Position numbers and translations under genes: made by a program. 36,423 nucleotides of DNA from JAVVSR01 sp036654095. GTDB lineage: Bacteria; Bacillota; Clostridia; Christensenellales; CAG-917. The notes under the pieces are model-generated. The model did no database searches and was not told where the DNA came from. It worked only from the letters and a program-made list of their open reading frames with translations. This document shows, in pieces, positions 16,496-25,396 of this stretch (position 1 is the stretch's first letter; each line of letters opens with the position of its first letter). The stretch covers positions 1 to 36,423 of the forward strand of contig JAVVSR010000015.1 of assembly GCA_036654095.1 (NCBI GenBank). Direction: 5' to 3'.

Positions 16496-17341
16496 ATGTC
16501 AACAAAAGGCGATAGTCTAAAATTATTAAAGCTAACACTTAATTATACCAACAGCAAATTTTGGTATCTTTTGTTGGTATCTTTAATTCCATCTGTGTCA
16601 ATAGCGTTTGTGGTGTCACCATATTCGTCACTTGATTTTTTGTGTACCTATTTTAGTCAAAATGTTTCATCGTTTAGCGTAATTTATAAAAGTATTTTAG
16701 GCATTAAAACATCAACTTTTTGGATTGGTATTATTGGTGTTGTCCTTGTTCCGATTGCTTTCAGTATTTTAATTGGCACAGTCGAACGGCATATGCGTAT
16801 GGGCGAGTTTACTTTAGGGGTAAGTCGTTTGCGCGTTCGGATAAACTATAACTTTTTGACATCTTTAAAGTTTTTGCTCGTGCTTTTATTGATATTCCAA
16901 ATAGGTAAGTTTTTGCAAGGCATTATGTTTTTCGCATTTGCTAAGTTTTTTACCGAAACAGTAGCGTTTGTATTTAGTATCGTTTGGTACATTTTAATTT
17001 TTATTCTTGAGTGGTTTGTTCTTTCGCTAATCATATTATGGATGCCAACGATGTTGCAAACAGGTTTAAGTTCAACTAAAGCGTTTGGGCTTTCCGTTCG
17101 CCAAGTTATGCGTCATGTGTTATCAATTATGTTGACGATGCTTGTTCCGACGCTACCTATGGTTCTATTTATGATAGCGAACGCATTGCTTGGGCTTAAA
17201 ATCGGGCTTATTTTAGATTCAATAATTTTAAGTATAACGTTTGTTTATTATATAGTATTAATGTATTCGGTTTTCTACGATGTCAACGGTATCGAGCGCG
17301 AAGATTTAAAGAAAGTTGACATTTGGAAAAAATCTTTTTGA
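16496..17341 (+). CDS. polytopic membrane protein of unknown function
   Basis: 281 residues with about six hydrophobic segments (near 22-42, 75-97, 120-146, 155-182, 208-232 and 238-262), a short positive N-terminus and a charged C-terminal tail (DVNGIEREDLKKVDIWKK). I do not recognise a family motif or catalytic residues. GAGG precedes the ATG. The next gene starts 8 bp after the stop and encodes a second protein of similar build, so the two probably form one complex or pathway. The dibasic RH/RLRVR loop at about 97-115 should be cytoplasmic. Confidence 0.85.
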   Translation: MSTKGDSLKLLKLTLNYTNSKFWYLLLVSLIPSVSIAFVVSPYSSLDFLCTYFSQNVSSFSVIYKSILGIKTSTFWIGIIGVVLVPIAFSILIGTVERHMRMGEFTLGVSRLRVRINYNFLTSLKFLLVLLLIFQIGKFLQGIMFFAFAKFFTETVAFVFSIVWYILIFILEWFVLSLIILWMPTMLQTGLSSTKAFGLSVRQVMRHVLSIMLTMLVPTLPMVLFMIANALLGLKIGLILDSIILSITFVYYIVLMYSVFYDVNGIEREDLKKVDIWKKSF

Positions 17342-17349
17342 GGTGACAT

Positions 17350-18315
17350 ATGGAGTTAAAAAATTCAGTTAGCATATTAATGTCAAAGTTTAGCATAAAT
17401 TATCGAGTGATGTTGTTTGTTTTCATCAGCTTATCGGTAATGCTTGGTTTTGGCGTAAGCGTAATTATTCCATCAATAAACAGGGTGTTTAACAGCATTG
17501 AAGGGATTGAAGTGTTAGCCTCAATAAAGGATAGTTTTGTTGGATTTTTAAATGGCGACTCCACTATGCGTGAATTGTTAAATGGTTTGTCGAAAGGCTA
17601 TAATGGCATTATCGGCTTAATTAATTCATCAAATTTCCCGTTTACTTTTTGGGTGACGATTGTTTCGATATTTGTTCTATTGCGTTTTGCGACGGCTGTC
17701 TGCTATCCGATTATAACTGATATTATTAACAACTTTATGAGTAGCAATATGAAGTATGGATTTACAAGCAGTATGGTTAAAAATGCTAAAAAAAGTATTT
17801 TATTTTCTGCCTGCTACACGCTTGTTACCATTCCTATTGACGCCATAATCGTTGCGATAATATTTGGTTTTATGTCGATAATGCTTCCAATGTTAAATAT
17901 ATTTGCATTTATGTTTGGCCTATTGTTAGCAATCATTCTACTTGCGCTTAGAATAACTTTATTGTCGGGTATTTTGCCGACGATGATTGTTGAAGGCGAA
18001 AATAATTTTTTTAAAGCATTTAGGACAAGTTGGGGTTCGGTTAAAAAGTATTTTAAACATTATTTTGCCGCTATGTGCTTAACAATTTTTGTGTTTTACT
18101 GTTTTACAGTTACATTCTTTTTTGTTACGTTCGGCACAATATTGTTTGTTTTGTCGGCAGTGATTATCAATTATATTCACGTTCTGGAATTGGTACACTA
18201 TTATGGAAGCAAAAATATGCGCTATTATGTCGACTCGAATACCATTGTAAATACTGCGCCAATTATTGACCGAATTGACTTGCAAGAAGAACTTTTAGAT
18301 AATGATGAAAAATAG
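17350..18315 (+). CDS. polytopic membrane protein of unknown function
   Basis: 321 residues with about six hydrophobic segments (near 19-42, 96-118, 150-178, 183-212 and 238-275) and an extended soluble loop of about 50 residues after the first helix. No family motif is recognised. TGAGGTG precedes the ATG, 8 bp after the upstream membrane gene. A segment shared in character by both proteins is the long helix followed by a short amphipathic stretch ending in a positively charged turn (FRTSWGSVKKYFKHY here; FGLSVRQVMRHV in the partner), hinting at common ancestry. A strong terminator follows. Confidence 0.85.
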   Translation: MELKNSVSILMSKFSINYRVMLFVFISLSVMLGFGVSVIIPSINRVFNSIEGIEVLASIKDSFVGFLNGDSTMRELLNGLSKGYNGIIGLINSSNFPFTFWVTIVSIFVLLRFATAVCYPIITDIINNFMSSNMKYGFTSSMVKNAKKSILFSACYTLVTIPIDAIIVAIIFGFMSIMLPMLNIFAFMFGLLLAIILLALRITLLSGILPTMIVEGENNFFKAFRTSWGSVKKYFKHYFAAMCLTIFVFYCFTVTFFFVTFGTILFVLSAVIINYIHVLELVHYYGSKNMRYYVDSNTIVNTAPIIDRIDLQEELLDNDEK

Positions 18316-18382
18316 TAAAAGTTTGATAAAAGATACTGATAATGTTTAATAATTAGTACAAATAATATGTAATTAATAAATA

Positions 18383-18417
18383 AAAACGGCCACTGTTAAG
18401 TTTACAGTGGCCGTTTT
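18383..18417. terminator. bidirectional terminator between membrane pair and serA
   Basis: A perfect 14-bp stem AAAACGGCCACTGT / ACAGTGGCCGTTTT has a 7-nt loop, flanked by A on the left and T on the right. It lies between two convergent transcription units. Confidence 0.88.
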
Positions 18418-18455
18418 AAAGTGTTTTTTAAATTTAATAATTACATATTTTGCAA

Positions 18456-19604
18456 TCAAATTATCCTAACGCGATAAACGCTGTCGAGAGCTTTAACGCT
18501 TAAGATAAAGCTGTCAATAGACTTTGTGTCAGTATCAATGATAATGTACTGGGTGTCGCCTTTAACTGCGCTATTAATAGATAACGCATTTACACTTGTC
18601 TTTGCCATAATAGCCGTTACGTCGTTTAAAATATCTTTTTGACTGCCACATAAAATGGTTATACGAATACCGTTTACGCGTCCTACGCTTAAATTGGGAT
18701 AATTTACACTGTTTTTTATGTTGCCATTTTCAACAAAGTCAACCAACTGTTGGGCTACCATAATAGCGCAGTTATCTTCAGCTTCAGGCGTTGACGCGCC
18801 TAAATGAGGGCAGGGGATAACATTTTGAATTTGAAGCAAATCATCTGTTGGGAAGTCAGTAAAGTAACGTGATACTTTGCCGCTGTCTATTGCTAATTTA
18901 ATGTCATCATTATTTACAAGTTCACCACGAGCGGCATTTATAATTGCTACGCCGTCCTTCATTTTTGAAATTGCTTCAGCATTTATAAAGCCTTTAGTTG
19001 ATGGCATAAATGGAACGTGAATCGTAATAAAATCCGCTGAGGCATACAGCGATTCAAGCGAATCAACCACCTTTATCGCGGGGTTTAAATTGGGGGCAAT
19101 AAACGGGTCATAACCTAAAACATTCATTCCTAACGCGATAGCGCTGTCTGCAACTAAACGACCAATAGCGCCAAGGCCGACTATGCCAAGAGTTTTACAC
19201 AAAATTTCTCCGCCAATAAATTGTGACTTGCCTTTTTCTACAAGCGTTTTTACTTCGTCACCCTTGCCTTTTAATGACTGCGACCAACTAATACCATCGA
19301 CAATTTTACGACACGATAGCAAAAGGGCTGAAAGTACAAGTTCCTTTACGGCGTTTGCATTTGCGCCGGGAGTATTGAAAACAACTATGCCTTTTTGTAT
19401 GTAATCCGCAAACGGAATGTTGTTGACGCCTGCGCCTGCTCGACCTACTGCGATAAGGTTTTCCTTAACCGAAAAATCCGCCATTTGCGCGCTTCTAACT
19501 AAAACGACATCAGGGTTTGCGCAATCAGTCGAAACATCATATTTGCCGTCAAAAATTTTGTTTATTAAATTGCTAATCGGATTAAGTTTTAAAACATTTA
19601 TCAT
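18456..19604 (-). CDS. serA: D-3-phosphoglycerate dehydrogenase
   Basis: Oxidises 3-phosphoglycerate to 3-phosphohydroxypyruvate with NAD, the first step of serine synthesis. The 382 residues include the substrate-domain start (VLVRSA, VGRAGAGVNNI), the NAD-binding motif GLGAIG (143-148), NAARGELV with the substrate arginine, and CPHLGAS with the catalytic histidine. The C-terminal about 75 residues resemble an ACT-like regulatory domain, so serine feedback is possible. The gene follows serC by 11 bp with GGAG upstream of the ATG, so the order is serC-serA in one operon. No serB is in this window. Confidence 0.95.
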   Translation of the reverse strand: MINVLKLNPISNLINKIFDGKYDVSTDCANPDVVLVRSAQMADFSVKENLIAVGRAGAGVNNIPFADYIQKGIVVFNTPGANANAVKELVLSALLLSCRKIVDGISWSQSLKGKGDEVKTLVEKGKSQFIGGEILCKTLGIVGLGAIGRLVADSAIALGMNVLGYDPFIAPNLNPAIKVVDSLESLYASADFITIHVPFMPSTKGFINAEAISKMKDGVAIINAARGELVNNDDIKLAIDSGKVSRYFTDFPTDDLLQIQNVIPCPHLGASTPEAEDNCAIMVAQQLVDFVENGNIKNSVNYPNLSVGRVNGIRITILCGSQKDILNDVTAIMAKTSVNALSINSAVKGDTQYIIIDTDTKSIDSFILSVKALDSVYRVRII

Positions 19605-19615
19605 AAGTTATCTCC

Positions 19616-20686
19616 TTACTTGTGAGCAAGCTCAAACTTTTTCATATATTCAATTAAGGTTTTAACGCCATCAATAGGCATAGCGTTGTAAATTGAGGCG
19701 CGCATACCGCCAACAAGGCGATGGCCTTTGATTGCCATAATACCTGCGGCTTCAGCGCCTTTGCAAAACTCGGAGTTTAGCTCGTCAGACGGGGTTATAA
19801 ATGGAATGTTCATAAGCGAACGGTCACGCTTAACGACAGGATTTTTGTAAAAACCACTGTTGTCAATAAAGCTATAAAGCAAATTTGCTTTTTCCTCATT
19901 TAGTTTTTGAATTGCCGATACTCCACCTAATTTTTTAATCCACTTAAGCGTTAGGCCTGCAATATAAATTGCAAAACAGGGGGGAGTATTGTACAAACTG
20001 TTGTCCTTGGCTTGAGTGCTGTATTTTAACATTGTCGGGCAAATTGGCATTTCATTTCCAATTAAATCCTTTCGTACAATGACAACAGTCAGCCCTGCGC
20101 AAGAAATATTTTTTTGCGCGCCAGCATATATAAGGCCAAATTTTGAAACATCATAAACTTGGCTTAAAATACTTGACGACATATCACAAACCAAATTTTC
20201 AACTTCAGGGAAGGTAGTTAAGCGCGTACCAAAAATCGTATTGTTTGACGTGCAGTGAACATAGTCAATATCTTTTCTAAACGAATTGCTGTCAAAATCG
20301 GGAATATATGTAAAGTTTTTATCTTCACTAGAAGCGGCGGCTACAATATCTCCATATTTTTTAGCTTCACTATACGCTTTTTTAGCAAAGTTGCCGGTGA
20401 CTAGATAATCGGCGCGGCCTTTTTTCAAAAGGTTTAAAGGTACTGCCTCAAACTGCATTGAAGCTCCACCTTGAACAAATAAAACCTCGTAATTTTCAGG
20501 GATATTCATAAGTTCTTTAAATAAAGCGATAGCTTCATTGTGAACGGGTTCAAAGACCTTGCCTCGATGACTAGCCTCCATAATTGAAATACCGCTGTTA
20601 TTATAATTGATAAGTTCACGCTGAGCAGTTTCAAGTACTTCGGTTGGAAGAATGCTTGGACCTGCAGAAAAGTTATAAACCTTCAT
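19616..20686 (-). CDS. serC: phosphoserine aminotransferase
   Basis: Converts 3-phosphohydroxypyruvate and glutamate to phosphoserine, using PLP. The 356 residues match the family: YNFSAGPSILP at the N-terminus, SHRGKVF, VQGGASMQFEAVP, the PLP lysine K192 in YAGAQKN, and VGGMRASIYNAMP near the C-terminus. GAGGTG precedes the ATG. It is the first gene of the serC-serA operon, with a strong promoter at 20714-20742. Confidence 0.96.
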   Translation of the reverse strand: MKVYNFSAGPSILPTEVLETAQRELINYNNSGISIMEASHRGKVFEPVHNEAIALFKELMNIPENYEVLFVQGGASMQFEAVPLNLLKKGRADYLVTGNFAKKAYSEAKKYGDIVAAASSEDKNFTYIPDFDSNSFRKDIDYVHCTSNNTIFGTRLTTFPEVENLVCDMSSSILSQVYDVSKFGLIYAGAQKNISCAGLTVVIVRKDLIGNEMPICPTMLKYSTQAKDNSLYNTPPCFAIYIAGLTLKWIKKLGGVSAIQKLNEEKANLLYSFIDNSGFYKNPVVKRDRSLMNIPFITPSDELNSEFCKGAEAAGIMAIKGHRLVGGMRASIYNAMPIDGVKTLIEYMKKFELAHK

Positions 20687-20713
20687 ATTTCACCTCAGTT
20701 TTATGATGACTTT

Positions 20714-20742
20714 ATAATACACATTTTGAATTTTTTTGGCAA
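20714..20742 (-). promoter_or_regulatory. sigma-A promoter of serC-serA
   Basis: On the minus strand TTGCCA (plus 20737-20742), 17 bp and TATTAT (plus 20714-20719). The serC start codon lies 27 bp downstream of the -10 box. Confidence 0.75.
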
Positions 20743-20922
20743 GCATAAATACAGTAAATTGTTAAAAAAATATCTAATTTTTGTTAAAAAATACAAAAAA
20801 CTATTATATATAATAATATCTCAAAAATTTATGCAGAAAAATGTTTAAATGTATAAAAAACTAAATTATTATGCTTACATAATTTGGAAGTTTTGCTTCA
20901 AACTATTTTAAGGAGGTAGAAT

Positions 20923-21648
20923 ATGCAAGCAATTATTTTAGCAGGCGGAGTAGGGAGCAGATTGCGACCGATAACAAATGAAATTCCAAAACCTATGGTT
21001 AATATGATAAATAAACCCGTACTATATTTTATAATTGAGTTATTAAAAAAACACAATATCACGGATATAGGATTGACGTTAAATTACAAGGCGAGCGCAA
21101 TTAGCGACTATTTTGGTGATGGCGCGGACATAGGTGTAAAGCTAAGTTACTTTATTGAAGAATCACCATTAGGCACTGCGGGAAGCGTTAAGGCCGCAGC
21201 GGAAAATTTAGATGAAAACTTTTTAGTGATTTCCGGCGATGCGTTTACAGAGATTAATTTAACAGAATTTAAGCGTGAACATATGGCGCATAAAAGTTTA
21301 GCCACAATAGCCGTAAAAGAGGTTGAAGATGCGACTGGATTTGGCGTTGTAAAAGTGCAAAATGGAATAATAATCGACTTTATTGAAAAACCGCTTAATC
21401 CGACAGAAAAACTAGTTAATACTGGAATTTATATGTTTAAACGCGAAATACTGTCAAAAATACCAAATGGTTTTTACGATTTTGGACGAGATTTATTGCC
21501 GCGTTTAATTGGAAATATGCGAGCTTATGTCACCGATGAATATTGGTCGGATATTGGCACTCTAAAAAGTTATTATACTACTAATCTTTATCTTGCCGAC
21601 CATATGCAAAATTACGATTTTATTTCGTCAGCGACACCTGTATCTTGA
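20923..21648 (+). CDS. sugar-phosphate nucleotidyltransferase
   Basis: A 241-residue enzyme of the NTP-transferase family (mannose-1-phosphate guanylyltransferase / glucose-1-phosphate thymidylyltransferase type), making an NDP-sugar for envelope glycans. The nucleotide loop LAGGVGSRLRPITNEIPKPM (6-25) is complete. EESPLGTAGSV, a SGDAF metal-binding aspartate, VEKP-like FIEKP and a final WSDIGTLKSYY are all present. There is no left-handed beta-helix domain, so it is the short form. AAGGAGG precedes the ATG. Specificity for the base and the sugar cannot be told. Confidence 0.87.
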   Translation: MQAIILAGGVGSRLRPITNEIPKPMVNMINKPVLYFIIELLKKHNITDIGLTLNYKASAISDYFGDGADIGVKLSYFIEESPLGTAGSVKAAAENLDENFLVISGDAFTEINLTEFKREHMAHKSLATIAVKEVEDATGFGVVKVQNGIIIDFIEKPLNPTEKLVNTGIYMFKREILSKIPNGFYDFGRDLLPRLIGNMRAYVTDEYWSDIGTLKSYYTTNLYLADHMQNYDFISSATPVS

Positions 21649-21670
21649 TGTAAAATATGGTAAAAATCGG

Positions 21671-21699
21671 TTGTGCTTTTTTGTAATATATAGTACAAT
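21671..21699 (+). promoter_or_regulatory. possible promoter of RNase J operon
   Basis: TTGTGC (21671-21676), 17 bp and TACAAT (21694-21699), 29 bp before the TTG start. The -35 is poor. Confidence 0.35.
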
Positions 21700-21728
21700 G
21701 TTTTTACTATAATATGGAGGTCAAATAT

Positions 21729-23378
21729 TTGGCTAAAGCTTTAAAGGTAATTTTTCTTGGGGGAGTAGGCGAGATTGGTAAAAATATGACCGCCTTAGAA
21801 TATAATGACAGCATTATAATTGTGGACTGCGGTATGTCGTTTCCTACCGAGGATACTCCGGGTATTGATGCGGTAATCCCTGACATCACATATCTTAATC
21901 AAAATAAAGACAAAATAAAAGGTATATTTATTACTCACGGTCACGAAGACCACATTGGCGCAATTCCGTATGTTATTCAAGAGATTGCGACAACTATTTA
22001 TGGCACGGCATTGTCGCTTGCTATCATTAAGCATAAAATGGAGGAAAGGGGGCTAGATACTGCTTGCTTGAAAAAAGTCGACGCAGGAGATACCGTTACT
22101 GTCGGTTGCTTCAGCGTTGAATTTATCAAAGTGTGTCACAGCATAGCCGAGGCTTCAGCTTTGTCAATAACCACCCCTGTTGGCGTGGTTTTTGTAACGG
22201 GCGATTTTAAAATAGACTTTACCCCTATCGACGGGAAGCTTACCGATATGGAGCGCATTACGCAAATCGGGAAAAAGGGCGTTCTGTTGATGCTTGGCGA
22301 AAGCACTAACGTCGAGCGTCCCGGGCATACTATGAGTGAGCGTACGGTCGGCGAAGGCTTGGAAGTTATTTTTAACAAAAACAACAAAAAACGGTTAATT
22401 ATAGCAACCTTTTCAACAAATAATTATCGCTTACAACAGCTGTTAGATTTGTCGCTTAAACATAATCGCAAGGTGGTTTTAAGCGGAAGAAGTATGAATA
22501 ACATTGTTGAAATGGCGCACGAAATTAATGAATTAAGTTTTCCGCCCGATTTGATAATCGATATTGACAAGGCAAATAAGTTTCCCCCTGAACGAATTAC
22601 AATTATTTGTACAGGTAGTCAAGGCGAGCCAATGAGCGCGCTGTCGCGTATGTCGCAAGGTGATTTTAACAAAATTACAATAAATAAAACAGATACGATA
22701 GTTATTTCGGCAACACCTATCCCCGGAAACGAACGTGGAGTTTACAATGTAATCAACAACTTGTATAGCCGTGACGCAGAAGTTATATATAATGCTGACG
22801 ATGATATTCACGTTTCAGGACACGCCTGTCAGGAAGAACTGAAAATGATGCTCGCTATGGTAAAACCTAAATTTTTTATTCCTGTTCACGGGGAATATCG
22901 ACATCTTAAAAAACACGCTAATCTTGCTGAAAGTATGGGCATTAATAATGGCTGTATTCTCATTCCCGCTATTGGAAACGTGATTGGTGTTCAAAAGGAT
23001 AAACTTGTTAGAATGTCAAATGTGACCGCTGGCAATAACTTTATTGATGGCGTCGCTTTAGGCGAAAACGCTGAAGGTATTTTGCGCGATAGAAAAGCGT
23101 TGTCGGACAATGGCTTTATTATTGTTTTAATTACTATTCGTTTTAAAACTGGCGAGGTTATAAGCGGCCCTGATATTATTTTACGTGGTTTACATTTGGG
23201 CGAAGCTTTCCCTGAACAGGCCAAAGAAGTCGTTTCAAAAGCTCTTATGTCGATTGATTTTTCCACGGTTGCGGATATTTATGATTTAAAAACAATAATT
23301 CGCAAAGCTGTTAGGAAACACATTGTAAACAATTATAAGCAGTACCCGATGATACTTCCAATTATTATAGAGGCCTAG
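21729..23378 (+). CDS. rnj: ribonuclease J
   Basis: A metallo-beta-lactamase/beta-CASP nuclease acting as a 5'-3' exonuclease and endonuclease in mRNA decay and rRNA maturation. The zinc motif H70-G-H72-E-D74-H75 (ITHGHEDHIG) and the opening GGVGEIGKNM are typical, and the beta-CASP segment (ATFSTNNYRLQQ) and PVHGEYRHL follow. The C-terminal domain is complete, giving about 550 residues. I chose TTG at 21729 as the start because GGAGG (21716-21720) sits 8 nt upstream. The ATG at 21714 overlaps that site and would add five residues (MEVKY) not expected in the family. Confidence 0.94.
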   Translation: MAKALKVIFLGGVGEIGKNMTALEYNDSIIIVDCGMSFPTEDTPGIDAVIPDITYLNQNKDKIKGIFITHGHEDHIGAIPYVIQEIATTIYGTALSLAIIKHKMEERGLDTACLKKVDAGDTVTVGCFSVEFIKVCHSIAEASALSITTPVGVVFVTGDFKIDFTPIDGKLTDMERITQIGKKGVLLMLGESTNVERPGHTMSERTVGEGLEVIFNKNNKKRLIIATFSTNNYRLQQLLDLSLKHNRKVVLSGRSMNNIVEMAHEINELSFPPDLIIDIDKANKFPPERITIICTGSQGEPMSALSRMSQGDFNKITINKTDTIVISATPIPGNERGVYNVINNLYSRDAEVIYNADDDIHVSGHACQEELKMMLAMVKPKFFIPVHGEYRHLKKHANLAESMGINNGCILIPAIGNVIGVQKDKLVRMSNVTAGNNFIDGVALGENAEGILRDRKALSDNGFIIVLITIRFKTGEVISGPDIILRGLHLGEAFPEQAKEVVSKALMSIDFSTVADIYDLKTIIRKAVRKHIVNNYKQYPMILPIIIEA

Positions 23379-23379
23379 C

Positions 23380-23964
23380 ATGGAATTGTCGCAACTGTTG
23401 TTGGATATGAAATCCTATGCAACATTAAACAAAGTTCCTATAATGCTTAGCGACAGCGCTGAGGTGCTTGTTGAGATGGTCAAAAAGCATAAGCCGCGTC
23501 GGATATTGGAAATAGGGACGGCCATAGGTTATAGCGGTATTTTGATGTTAGCAAACAGTGATGCGGAATTGTTTACGATAGAAATAGATGAAAAGTCTGT
23601 TGAAGTGGCAAAAAGCAATTTTACAAAAGCTGGTTTTATTGGTCGCGTTACGCAATGGACTGGCGATGCCGCAGAAATTGTAAGGTATTTAAACGGCAAA
23701 TTTGATTTTGTTTTGCTTGATGGCCCGAAGGGTCATTACAGTGAATTTTTGCCATATATAAAAGATATAATGTTGTTGGGCGGAGTGTTGTTTTCGGACA
23801 ATGTTTTGTTTAAAGGTTATACTTATATGGAAAAACCAATGCACAAGCACCGAACGATAATAAATTCGTTGAAAAACTTTTTATATGACATTGAAAGTGA
23901 TGTTAATTTTTCAAGTGAATTGTTGCCTTATGGCGATGGTATAAGCATAAGTATTAAAAAATAG
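23380..23964 (+). CDS. trmR: SAM-dependent O-methyltransferase, TrmR-like
   Basis: A 194-residue class I methyltransferase of the O-methyltransferase family 3 (caffeoyl-CoA/catechol type). The SAM loop ILEIGTAIGYSGI (42-54), an acidic residue in FTIEIDE, and LLDGPKGHY with the metal-binding aspartate are present. In B. subtilis the homologue YrrM (TrmR) methylates 5-hydroxyuridine at the tRNA wobble position, next to the U32-type genes yrrN/yrrO. Here a U32 gene follows 199 bp downstream, which supports the same role, but identity to TrmR is inferred. It starts one base after the RNase J stop with GAGG upstream. Confidence 0.75.
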   Translation: MELSQLLLDMKSYATLNKVPIMLSDSAEVLVEMVKKHKPRRILEIGTAIGYSGILMLANSDAELFTIEIDEKSVEVAKSNFTKAGFIGRVTQWTGDAAEIVRYLNGKFDFVLLDGPKGHYSEFLPYIKDIMLLGGVLFSDNVLFKGYTYMEKPMHKHRTIINSLKNFLYDIESDVNFSSELLPYGDGISISIKK

Positions 23965-24104
23965 GATAAGGAAGCAATATAAGTTTTAAATTATTCACGT
24001 ACACTCAATTAAGTAATTCCGTGGCAAATTATTTAGGTATTTGGTGAACTTGAAAAAACTAAAAGTATATGTAATTAATTTTAAACAACTTCTAATCGAA
24101 AATA

Positions 24105-24131
24105 TTAATTATTAAAAAAACGAATAATTAA
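24105..24131. promoter_or_regulatory. inverted repeat over the U32 gene promoter
   Basis: TTAATTATT and AATAATTAA are perfect 9-bp inverted arms around a 9-nt centre. They overlap the weak -35 region (24112-24117) of the promoter for the U32 gene, so a repressor or activator could bind here. Confidence 0.35.
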
Positions 24132-24140
24132 TGATATAAT
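24112..24140 (+). promoter_or_regulatory. promoter of U32 peptidase-like gene
   Basis: TATAAT (24135-24140) with an extended -10 TGA and a weak -35 TTAAAA at 17-bp spacing. The ATG of the gene is 23 bp downstream. Confidence 0.55.
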
Positions 24141-24163
24141 TTAGTGAATTTAAAAGAGGAAAT

Positions 24164-25396
24164 ATGGTTGAATTACTAGCTCCAGCGGGCAGTCGAAGTA
24201 AATTGAATACAGCATTCCATTTTGGAGCTGACGCGGTATATTTAGGCGGCAGTGAATTTGGATTGCGCGCATATGCCGATAACTTTGATGACGAAGGCTT
24301 GAAAAACGCTATTAATTACGCGCACAGTTTAAATAAGAAAGTGTATGTAACAGCTAATATTTTTGCCTCTAACAGTGATTTTCCGCCTTTAGCGGAATAT
24401 TTAAAAATGATTGAACAGCTTGGCGCTGACGGCGTTATTATTTCAGATGTAGGTGTGATTGCATTGTGCAAAAGAGTTGCGCCAAAACTCAGCATACATC
24501 TATCAACTCAAGCTAATACAACAAATGGTTATGCTGTTAAATTTTGGGCAGAACAAGGCGTTAATCGTGTAGTTTTAGCTCGTGAACTTTCGCTTGCCGA
24601 TATAATTGATATTCGCGATATAGTTGGCGACTCGGTGGAATTGGAAGTTTTTGTTCACGGAGCGATGTGCATTTCTTACAGTGGCAGATGCTTATTGAGC
24701 AGTTATTTGTCAAATAGAAACAGCAATCGTGGCGAATGTGTACAAGCCTGTCGGTGGGAATACGCTATTGCAGAACAAGGTCGTTTAAATAATCCATTGA
24801 CAATGTCTGAAGACGGTCACGGTACATATATTTTAAACAGCAAGGATTTAAATATGCTAGGTTATATTGACAAACTGATTGAGGCTAAGATTGATTGCTT
24901 TAAAATTGAAGGCCGTATGAAGTCTGAATACTATGTTGGCAGTGTGATAAATGCTTATCGTCGCGCGATTGATGGTTATTATGCTTCTAATGGTAAGTAT
25001 CATTTGTCAAATGAGCTTGTCGAAGAACTTAATAAAACTAGCCATCGCGGATATACTAGCGGCTTGTATTTTGAAAATCAAAATAATGTTTGTTTGGATA
25101 CTTCAAAACCAACGTGTGAGTATGTTTTTGTCGCCGAGGTTGTGGGGTATGACAGCGAACGTGGCGCGGTAATTGTTGAACAACGAAATCGTTTTAAAGA
25201 AGGCGATACCTTGCAAATTTTATCAAACGATGATAATTTTAATAAATTGCTTGATGTAAATGAGGTTTATAATGAAAATGGCGAGCGTGTGCCAGACTGC
25301 AAGTTTGTGCAACAGAGGCTTTATATTAAAACCGATATTCGCCTAAATAAATACGATATTTTACGACGCTCTATGGAGGTAAATTATGAAGTTTAA
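24164..25396 (+). CDS. U32 peptidase family protein (TrhP-type tRNA hydroxylation)
   Basis: A 410-residue member of the peptidase U32 family. The signature E-V-F-V-H-G-A-M-C-I-S-Y-S-G-R-C-L-L-S lies at 161-179, and C169, C176, C192 and C196 can hold an Fe-S cluster. A TIM-barrel-like part (ELLAPAGS, GADAVYLGG, FKIEGRMKSEYY) and a beta-barrel C-terminus (VVGYDSERGAVIVEQRNRF) complete it. Homologues YegQ and YrrN/YrrO form TrhP, which makes 5-hydroxyuridine at the tRNA wobble base. The upstream TrmR-like gene would methylate that product. A collagenase-type role was an early annotation and is less likely. AGAGGA precedes the ATG, and the end overlaps the next gene by 11 bp. Confidence 0.88.
   Translation: MVELLAPAGSRSKLNTAFHFGADAVYLGGSEFGLRAYADNFDDEGLKNAINYAHSLNKKVYVTANIFASNSDFPPLAEYLKMIEQLGADGVIISDVGVIALCKRVAPKLSIHLSTQANTTNGYAVKFWAEQGVNRVVLARELSLADIIDIRDIVGDSVELEVFVHGAMCISYSGRCLLSSYLSNRNSNRGECVQACRWEYAIAEQGRLNNPLTMSEDGHGTYILNSKDLNMLGYIDKLIEAKIDCFKIEGRMKSEYYVGSVINAYRRAIDGYYASNGKYHLSNELVEELNKTSHRGYTSGLYFENQNNVCLDTSKPTCEYVFVAEVVGYDSERGAVIVEQRNRFKEGDTLQILSNDDNFNKLLDVNEVYNENGERVPDCKFVQQRLYIKTDIRLNKYDILRRSMEVNYEV

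Noticed and set aside
21708..21713. TATAAT just before RNase J as its promoter
   Set aside because: A start there would fall on the GGAGG site and remove it from the mRNA; the earlier TACAAT fits better.
24105..24131. TTAATTATT/AATAATTAA repeat as a terminator
   Set aside because: The arms are AT-only, the spacer is long and no T run follows; an operator is the better reading.
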